This document shows, one piece after another, positions 6,069 through 10,497 of a stretch of 10,497 nucleotides of DNA. Position numbers and translations under genes: made by a program. The stretch comes from DATADD01 sp036258675 (GTDB taxonomy: Bacteria; Actinomycetota; CADDZG01; WHSQ01): NCBI GenBank assembly GCA_036258675.1, contig DATADD010000131.1, positions 1 through 10,497 on the forward strand, given 5' to 3'. The notes below the pieces were generated by a model. It had not been told where the DNA came from. It worked only from the letters and a program-made list of their open reading frames with translations, and did no database searches. The stretch's first letter is position 1. The number at the start of each line of letters is the position of its first letter.

Positions 6069-7528
6069 GAGCGCGGCCCCAGGTTGACGACCACCGTCTT
6101 GAGCTCGGTGAACGTGTCCATGGGGTGGCGGCCGCCGACGCGCCCGACTCCGGACGCCGACCCCGCCCGCCCGCCGAAGGGGAGGTGGCTCTCCCAGTAG
6201 TTCGAGGACTCGTTGATGTTCACCCACCCGCAGCGCGCCGCCTCCGCGAAGCGCACTCCGCGGGCGAGGTCGCGTGTCCACACCGACGCCAGGAGGCCAT
6301 AGGGCGAGCCGTTCACGACCTCGAGCGCCTCCTTCTCGGACGAGACGACGGACACCGGCACGACGGGCCCGAAGGTCTCCTCCCTCGCAACCTCCATCTC
6401 GTGGGCGACGAGGTCGAGCACGGTCGGCTCGTAGAAGAGCGATGTCGGGAATCCGCGCGCTCTCGCTCCTCCCGCGACGAGCCGGGCCCCCCGTTCGACC
6501 GCGTCGGCGATGTGGCGGTCCATCTTGGCAGCGGTGGCCTCGTTGTTGAGAGGTCCCATCGTTGTGTCGGCGTCGAGGGGGTCCCCGAGGCGAACGCCGG
6601 CCCGCACCTCGGCCTCGACCAACGCCACGAAGTCGTCGTGGATGTCCCGGTGCACGAGCCAGCGCTCGCCCGCGGTGCAGCTCTGTCCCGCGCACAGGAA
6701 CGCCGACTGGAGAGTCGCGCGCGCGGCCGCCTCGAGCTCTGCATCGTCCAGCACGACCACCGGGCCGTTTCCCCCCATCTCCAGGAGCTGTGCTTTGCCG
6801 GCGGCGCGCCCCGCGACCTTGTGACCCGTCGCGATGGAGCCGATGAAGGCGACCGTGGTGGTGCCGGGATTGGCCGCGATCTCGTCGCCCACGACCGGCC
6901 CTCTGCCGGTGACCATATTGAAGACGCCCGCGGGAACGCCGGCATCGACGATGCAGCGCGCGAGCTCGACGGCGCAGACCGACGTGGTCGGGGCCGGCGC
7001 CCAGACGACCGCGTTCCCCGACGCCAGCGCAGGTGCGATGAGCTCTCCGGGCATCGTGTACGGCCAGTTCCACGGCGTGATGACGCCGACCACGCCCCTC
7101 GGGACCCGGTAGGCGAGGATGCGCTTGTCCGCGTCTGTCGAGGGGGGCAGGGAACCCTCGAGGCGCTTCGCGTCCTCTCCCGCCATCCGGAAGTACTCGG
7201 CGAGCTCGTCGACCTCTCCGTAGGACTCGGCGTGCAAGGGCTTTCCCTGGTCGAGCGTCAGCACCCGCGCAAGCTCCTCCCTGCGCTCGTGTATCAGCTC
7301 GGCGACGCGGTCCATGACGGCCGCTCGCTCGAAGGGGGAGAGCCCGGCCCACGCGGTCCAGGATCCCTGGGCGGAGGCGATCGCGGCGCGTACGTCCTCG
7401 CGCGTCCCCTCGGGGACGGTGCCGAGGACGTCTCCGGTGGCGGGACTGGTCGCCTCCATCCGGGGGCGATCGCCGTTCGTCCACGCTCCCGCCACGTGCA
7501 TGCCGTACTCGGCCGCCTCGGTCACCAC
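6065..7528 (-). CDS. NAD(P)-dependent aldehyde dehydrogenase
   Basis: The 487-residue protein is a full-length ALDH-superfamily enzyme oxidising an aldehyde to an acid. Visible motifs are TPWNWP (151-156, oxyanion Asn N154), FIGSIATG (229-236), LEMGGNGP (general base E250), CAGQSCTAGER (nucleophile C284), EETFGPV (E384) and FTELKTV near the end. The usual cofactor-binding Lys of the KPxE block appears replaced by Ala in VVWAPAP (A177), which may alter NAD/NADP handling. The region NESSNYWESHLPFGG is a subfamily feature, but the subfamily could not be named with confidence. Possible substrates are aldehydes released by demethylation or deamination of the imported compound. It is the first gene of the minus operon. 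The furthest start is GTG 7528; the next codon is also GTG, and ATG 7501 (MHVAGAW, close to where ALDH homology begins) is an equally good choice. None has a strong ribosome site. The end overlaps the nucleotidyltransferase start. Confidence 0.92.
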   Translation of the reverse strand: MVTEAAEYGMHVAGAWTNGDRPRMEATSPATGDVLGTVPEGTREDVRAAIASAQGSWTAWAGLSPFERAAVMDRVAELIHERREELARVLTLDQGKPLHAESYGEVDELAEYFRMAGEDAKRLEGSLPPSTDADKRILAYRVPRGVVGVITPWNWPYTMPGELIAPALASGNAVVWAPAPTTSVCAVELARCIVDAGVPAGVFNMVTGRGPVVGDEIAANPGTTTVAFIGSIATGHKVAGRAAGKAQLLEMGGNGPVVVLDDAELEAAARATLQSAFLCAGQSCTAGERWLVHRDIHDDFVALVEAEVRAGVRLGDPLDADTTMGPLNNEATAAKMDRHIADAVERGARLVAGGARARGFPTSLFYEPTVLDLVAHEMEVAREETFGPVVPVSVVSSEKEALEVVNGSPYGLLASVWTRDLARGVRFAEAARCGWVNINESSNYWESHLPFGGRAGSASGVGRVGGRHPMDTFTELKTVVVNLGPRS

Positions 7529-7624
7529 GGGGCCACGTCACCGGACTCGGTTGTCGAAGCGATGATGCGGACGTTCGTCCCGGTCCCCCCCAAGAGGCGC
7601 GCGCGTGGTTGCCTCGCTGCGCGA

Positions 7625-7658
7625 AGTGTAGCGGATGCCCGCGGCCCGGGCCGGTCAA
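7625..7658 (-). promoter_or_regulatory. Possible promoter for the aldehyde dehydrogenase operon
   Basis: On the minus strand, TACACT (7625-7630) is a good -10 hexamer and TTGACC (7653-7658) resembles a -35, but they are 22 bases apart instead of about 17. Either only the -10 is real or this is chance. The 12-bp GC palindrome lies between the two elements, where a regulator could block polymerase. Confidence 0.25.
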
Positions 7659-7667
7659 CGGAGCAAC

Positions 7668-7676
7668 TGGTAGAGT
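7668..7676 (+). promoter_or_regulatory. Possible extended -10 promoter for the one-carbon operon
   Basis: TGGTAGAGT fits an extended -10 (TGnTAnnnT). No -35 is recognisable at the expected distance. Transcription would begin near 7683, inside the inverted repeat at 7679-7699, leaving a leader of roughly 70 bases before the GTG at 7751. Confidence 0.25.
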
Positions 7677-7678
7677 GA

Positions 7679-7699
7679 ACCCTCCGTGACAACGAGGGT
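7679..7699. repeat. Inverted repeat ACCCTC-N9-GAGGGT, operator-like
   Basis: Two perfect 6-base arms are separated by 9 bases and placed where plus-strand transcription might start. The spacing between arm centres (15 bases) is compatible with a dimeric DNA-binding protein or with a small RNA hairpin at the 5' end of the transcript. No regulator gene is present in the window. Confidence 0.35.
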
Positions 7700-7750
7700 C
7701 CCGTCGTTCCGTATCGGCGCGCGCCGTGTGCGGCGGCTCGTGGGCCCGGC

Positions 7751-8611
7751 GTGACCACGACCCCCGACCCGAGGGACCTCCTCGCCAACCCTCGCTACGA
7801 GCTCGTCCCCGTCAAGGGGGTCGAGGGCGAGGTGCCGCACCTTCCGCCCGGGGCGCGTGTATCGATCACCTGCTCGCCCAAGCGCGGGATAGACGCGACG
7901 CTCGCGCTCTCCTCGACGCTGGCGGAGGGCGGGTTCGCCGTCGTGCCGCACATCTCGGCGCGCCTCGTGAGAGAAGAGGCCGAGGTCGAGGACATCGTCG
8001 CGCGCCTCCACGAGCTCGACGTAGGCGACCTCTTCGTGATCGGCGGCGATGTCGCACGGCCCGCCGGTCCCTTCCACTCGTCCGTGTCGCTCATGCCGGT
8101 GCTGCGCCGCTTCGGCTACGAGGGCCTCATCGGGGTCGCCGCCTATCCCGAGTCCCATCCGCTCGTGTCGAGCGACGAGCTGTGGGACGCGCTCGCCGCC
8201 AAGCAGGAGCACGCGGCCTACATGGTGAGCCAGATCTGTTTCGACGCGGATACCGTCGTGTCCTGGCTCGAAGAGGCGCGCGCCCGGGGCGTGGAGCTGC
8301 CTCTATGGGTTGGCTTCCCCGGGGTCGTGGACCGCAACAAGCTGATGCGGGTGGCCCTGCGGATCGGGGTGGGCGACTCGACTCGCTTCCTGACGAAGCA
8401 CGGCAGCCTCGTCTCCCGCCTGGTGAAGCCGGGCGGGTACAACCCGGACGAGCTCGTGGCGGGGTTGGCGCCCCACGTCGGCACGCGCTCGCTCGGCATC
8501 AGCGGGTACCACATCAACACCTTCAACCAGGTCGCCGGCACCGAGAGGTGGAGGAAGGGAGCGCTCCAGGCGATGGAGGAGGGCGCGCGCAGCAACGCGG
8601 CGCGCGGCTGA
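7751..8611 (+). CDS. Methylenetetrahydrofolate reductase-like protein (MetF family)
   Basis: The 286-residue TIM-barrel-type protein has recognisable MetF landmarks: VVPHISAR, LFVIGGDVARPAG (D100 at the position of the flavin-side Asp of MetF), IGVAAYPESHP (matching VAAYPEVHP of E. coli MetF) and MVSQICFDADTVVSWL (Q161 at the TQFFFD position). It probably acts on 5-methyl-THF/5,10-methylene-THF with a flavin or nicotinamide, linking the demethylase product to the rest of the folate pathway. One oddity is that E. coli VSFEFFPPR, which holds the catalytic acid Glu28, aligns without gaps to VSITCSPKR, putting Thr40 in place of Glu. It thus belongs to a divergent, short MetF branch and may use another acid, run preferentially in the oxidative direction, or have another role. 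The GTG start at 7751 has no strong ribosome site, but homology begins shortly after it. It lies 38 bp upstream of fhs. Confidence 0.82.
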   Translation: MTTTPDPRDLLANPRYELVPVKGVEGEVPHLPPGARVSITCSPKRGIDATLALSSTLAEGGFAVVPHISARLVREEAEVEDIVARLHELDVGDLFVIGGDVARPAGPFHSSVSLMPVLRRFGYEGLIGVAAYPESHPLVSSDELWDALAAKQEHAAYMVSQICFDADTVVSWLEEARARGVELPLWVGFPGVVDRNKLMRVALRIGVGDSTRFLTKHGSLVSRLVKPGGYNPDELVAGLAPHVGTRSLGISGYHINTFNQVAGTERWRKGALQAMEEGARSNAARG

Positions 8612-8635
8612 TCGCCTCTTCCGCCGGCCCGAGCG

Positions 8636-8643
8636 AAGGAGGA
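8636..8643 (+). promoter_or_regulatory. Ribosome binding site of fhs
   Basis: AAGGAGGA is followed by 6 bases and the ATG at 8650. This decides the start of fhs over the much longer open frame that extends upstream through the MetF-like gene. Confidence 0.85.
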
Positions 8644-8649
8644 CGGGGG

Positions 8650-10341
8650 ATGAAGTCGAGTCTTGATATCGCGCGAGGGGCCGCGCTCAAGCCTCTCGAC
8701 GAGATCGCGGAGGCCATGGGAATCGGCTCCCATCTCCTCGAGCCCTACGGGGAGGGCGTGGCGAAGATCAAGCTCGAAGCGATCGAGGAGCTGAGCGGGC
8801 AGCCGAGGGCTCGATACGTGGTCGTCTCCGCGATCACGCCGACGCCGCTGGGAGAGGGAAAGACGACGACGACGATCGGGCTCGGGCAGGCCTTCCGTCA
8901 CATCGGCAAGCGGGCCACGATCGCGATCCGACAGCCCTCGATGGGCCCCACCTTCGGCATCAAGGGCGGCGCCGCCGGCGGCGGATACAGCCAGGTGGTG
9001 CCCATGGAGATCCTCAACCTCCATCTGACCGGCGACATGCATGCGGTCACCGCCGCCAACAACCTGCTCGCGGCCATGGTCGACAACCATATCCACCGCC
9101 GCAGCGATCTCGACATCGACCCCCACGCCGTCACGTGGCGCCGCGTCCTGGATGTCAACGACCGCGCCCTCCGCAACATCGTCGTCGGCCTCGGCTCGCG
9201 GGAGGACGGGACGCCGCGCCAGACCGGCTTCGACATCACCGCAGCTTCCGAGGTCATGGCCGTCCTCGCGCTCGCGACGTCGATCGAGGACCTCCGTACG
9301 CGTCTCGGCCGCATCGTGATCGGCACCGACCGCTCCGGCCGGCCGGTCACGGCCGATCAGCTCAAGGCCGCGGGCGCCATGGCCGTGATCATGCGCGACG
9401 CGCTCAAGCCCAACCTCATGCAGACGATGGAGAACACGCCCGCGCTGGTCCACGCGGGGCCCTTCGGCAACATCGCCCACGGCAACTCGTCGATCGTTGC
9501 CGACTACATCGGGATCCGCTCGGGGGACTACCTCGTCACCGAGGCGGGGTTCGGAGCCGACATGGGGGCGGAACGGTTCTTCAACATCAAGTGCCGGTAC
9601 TCGGGCCTCGAGCCCAACGCCGCCGTGCTGGTCGCAACCGTGCGCGCCCTCAAGGTCCACTCGGGCAGGCATCGCGTGGTCGCGGGGCGTCCGCTTCCGG
9701 CCGAGCTAACGGCCGAGTCCCCCGACGACGTCTACGCGGGGGCGGACAACCTCCGCAAGCAGATCGACAACATCCGCATCCACGGGATCCCTCCCGTCGT
9801 GGCGATCAACGCTTTTCCCACCGACCACCCGTCCGAGCACGAGGCCATCCGCGCGCTCGGCGACGAGATGGGCGTGCGCGTCGCCGTGTGCGATCACTTC
9901 TCGGAGGGAGGCCGGGGGGCGATGGAGCTCGCCGAGGCGGTCGACGAGGCCGCGTCCCGGCGGGCTCGCTTCTCCTTGCTGTATCCCGCAGAGGCGAGCC
10001 TGCGGGACAAGATCGAGGCGGTCGCCACGAAGGTCTACGGGGCCGAAGGCGTCAGCTTGAGTCCCCTCGCGGCGCGCCAGCTCGAAGGGTACGAGCGAAA
10101 CGGCTTCGGCCACCTCCCGGTCTGCCTCGCCAAGACACACCTGTCCATATCCTCCGACCCCTCGCTGCGGGGTGCGCCGACCGGGTGGACCCTCCCGGTG
10201 CGGGAGGCGCGCGCCTCGGTGGGCGCCGGCTTCGTCTACTGCATCTGCGGAGACATGCGCACGATGCCCGGGCTCAGTTCGACGCCGGCGGCCGAGGGCA
10301 TCGACCTCGACGACAACGGAGACATCGTCGGGCTCTACTGA
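8650..10341 (+). CDS. fhs: Formate-tetrahydrofolate ligase
   Basis: The 563-residue protein has the expected length (about 557) and is complete. It catalyses formate + ATP + THF = 10-formyl-THF + ADP + phosphate, in the cytosol. The ATP-binding loop TPLGEGKTTTTIGLGQA (65-81; K71, T72) is clear. It is followed by the family hallmark RQPSMGPTFGIKGGAAGGG (94-112), YSQVVPMEILNLHLTGD and AANNLLAAMVDNH. The end (FVYCICGDMRTMPGLSSTPAA) is also typical. In this setting it either charges THF with formate or, run backwards, releases formate with ATP formation at the end of methyl oxidation. The second reading fits the neighbouring demethylase and MetF-like genes. It has a strong ribosome site and is followed closely by a cyclohydrolase-family gene. 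Confidence 0.97.
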   Translation: MKSSLDIARGAALKPLDEIAEAMGIGSHLLEPYGEGVAKIKLEAIEELSGQPRARYVVVSAITPTPLGEGKTTTTIGLGQAFRHIGKRATIAIRQPSMGPTFGIKGGAAGGGYSQVVPMEILNLHLTGDMHAVTAANNLLAAMVDNHIHRRSDLDIDPHAVTWRRVLDVNDRALRNIVVGLGSREDGTPRQTGFDITAASEVMAVLALATSIEDLRTRLGRIVIGTDRSGRPVTADQLKAAGAMAVIMRDALKPNLMQTMENTPALVHAGPFGNIAHGNSSIVADYIGIRSGDYLVTEAGFGADMGAERFFNIKCRYSGLEPNAAVLVATVRALKVHSGRHRVVAGRPLPAELTAESPDDVYAGADNLRKQIDNIRIHGIPPVVAINAFPTDHPSEHEAIRALGDEMGVRVAVCDHFSEGGRGAMELAEAVDEAASRRARFSLLYPAEASLRDKIEAVATKVYGAEGVSLSPLAARQLEGYERNGFGHLPVCLAKTHLSISSDPSLRGAPTGWTLPVREARASVGAGFVYCICGDMRTMPGLSSTPAAEGIDLDDNGDIVGLY

Positions 10342-10369
10342 GCGTCCCGTCGATCACCTCGCCGCACCC

Positions 10370-10497
10370 TTGGGGCGCTTCCTCGACGACCTCGCGGCGC
10401 ACGCGCCGGGCCCGTCGGGGGGCGCGGCGGCGGCACTCGGGGTCGCGCTCGGGGCTGCTCTTTGCGGCATGGTGGCGCGCGCCTCGGCCCGAGGGCT
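10370..10497 (+). CDS. FtcD-C/FchA-family cyclohydrolase or cyclodeaminase (N-terminal part, runs off the edge)
   Basis: The visible residues GRFLDDLAAHAPGPSGG, followed by an alanine-rich helix and ALCGMVARAS, match the start of the FtcD C-terminal/FchA domain (usual pattern FL..LA...PTPGGGSAAA...GALGAAL..MVA). Members interconvert 5,10-methenyl-THF and 10-formyl-THF, or remove ammonia from formimino-THF. Following fhs, methenyl-THF cyclohydrolase (FchA) is the likelier role. The start is uncertain. The frame is open upstream into fhs, and between 10262 and 10370 no ATG or GTG occurs in it; TTG at 10370, 28 bases after the fhs stop, is the first plausible start but has no clear ribosome site. 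Only about 42 residues can be seen, so the C-terminal part and true length are unknown. Confidence 0.75.
   Translation, partial: MGRFLDDLAAHAPGPSGGAAAALGVALGAALCGMVARASARG

Larger units (their letters stand above)
7529..7750. promoter_or_regulatory. Divergent control region between the two operons
   Basis: This 222-bp gap separates the start of the minus-strand operon from the start of the plus-strand one-carbon operon, so both promoters should lie here. It contains a 12-bp perfect palindrome CGGCCCGGGCCG (7642-7653), an inverted repeat ACCCTC-N9-GAGGGT (7679-7699) and another 12-bp palindrome CGGCGCGCGCCG (7715-7726). No believable gene was found on either strand. The palindromes could be operators, but short GC palindromes arise easily in such DNA. 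Confidence 0.6.

Noticed and set aside
6069..7658. Long N-terminal extension of the nucleotidyltransferase frame across the aldehyde dehydrogenase
   Set aside because: It is a Gly/Arg-rich shadow of the dehydrogenase gene. Homology begins at the GTG that overlaps the dehydrogenase stop.
7726..8649. A longer reading frame running upstream from fhs through the MetF-like gene, as if a fusion protein
   Set aside because: The upstream part is arginine- and glycine-rich without family motifs, while the overlapping frame is a clear MetF homologue. fhs has its own strong ribosome site and a normal-length product from 8650.
8218..9672. 484-codon minus-strand open frame opposite the MetF-like and fhs genes
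   Set aside because: It spans two clear plus-strand genes, has no recognisable domain, and shows the usual complementary-frame composition.

Overview
The window is a GC-rich bacterial chromosome segment (by eye roughly two thirds G+C or more, not computed). Codons end mostly in G or C, and GTG starts and 4-base gene overlaps are common. Protein style (FtcD-C/FchA-type cyclohydrolase, actinobacterial-looking MetF-like protein, DmdA-like GcvT protein) suggests Actinomycetota or possibly Chloroflexota. The exact lineage cannot be fixed from the sequence alone. No tRNA, rRNA, CRISPR array, insertion sequence or other mobile element was seen. Almost every base lies in a gene.

Layout. (1) 1-1135, plus strand: the nearly complete 3' part of a GcvT/DmdA-like tetrahydrofolate (THF)-dependent demethylase; its start lies off the left edge. 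(2) 7528 down to 1132, minus strand: an apparent five-gene operon. In transcription order it holds an aldehyde dehydrogenase, a small nucleotidyltransferase-fold protein, a calcineurin-like metallophosphoesterase, an APC-superfamily permease and a histidine-ammonia-lyase-like protein. The first three genes overlap by 4 bp (GTGA, ATGA), and the permease follows 8 bp later. The lyase gene meets the demethylase gene tail to tail, and the two stop codons share one CTAG. (3) 7529-7750: a divergent control region. (4) 7751-10497, plus strand: a one-carbon operon with a MetF-like protein, formate-THF ligase (fhs) and the beginning of a methenyl-THF cyclohydrolase/formiminocyclodeaminase-family gene that runs off the right edge.

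How it may work together. A folate-dependent demethylase, a MetF-like protein, a cyclohydrolase-family protein and formate-THF ligase make up most of a route that oxidises a methyl group on THF to formate with ATP recovery. Only the methylene-THF dehydrogenase step is not seen. The minus operon supplies an importer, an aldehyde dehydrogenase and a lyase.

The most interesting point is that the lyase is clearly of the histidine/phenylalanine ammonia-lyase fold but has no serine in the Ala-Ser-Gly triad that forms the MIO cofactor. It also lacks two other canonical active-site residues. One characterised relative that works without MIO is, to my knowledge, ergothionase, which eliminates trimethylamine from the betaine ergothioneine. 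My leading hypothesis is therefore a catabolic locus for a methylated amino acid or betaine: import, MIO-independent elimination of a methylated amine, and THF-linked oxidation of methyl groups. The substrate is unknown and this remains an inference.
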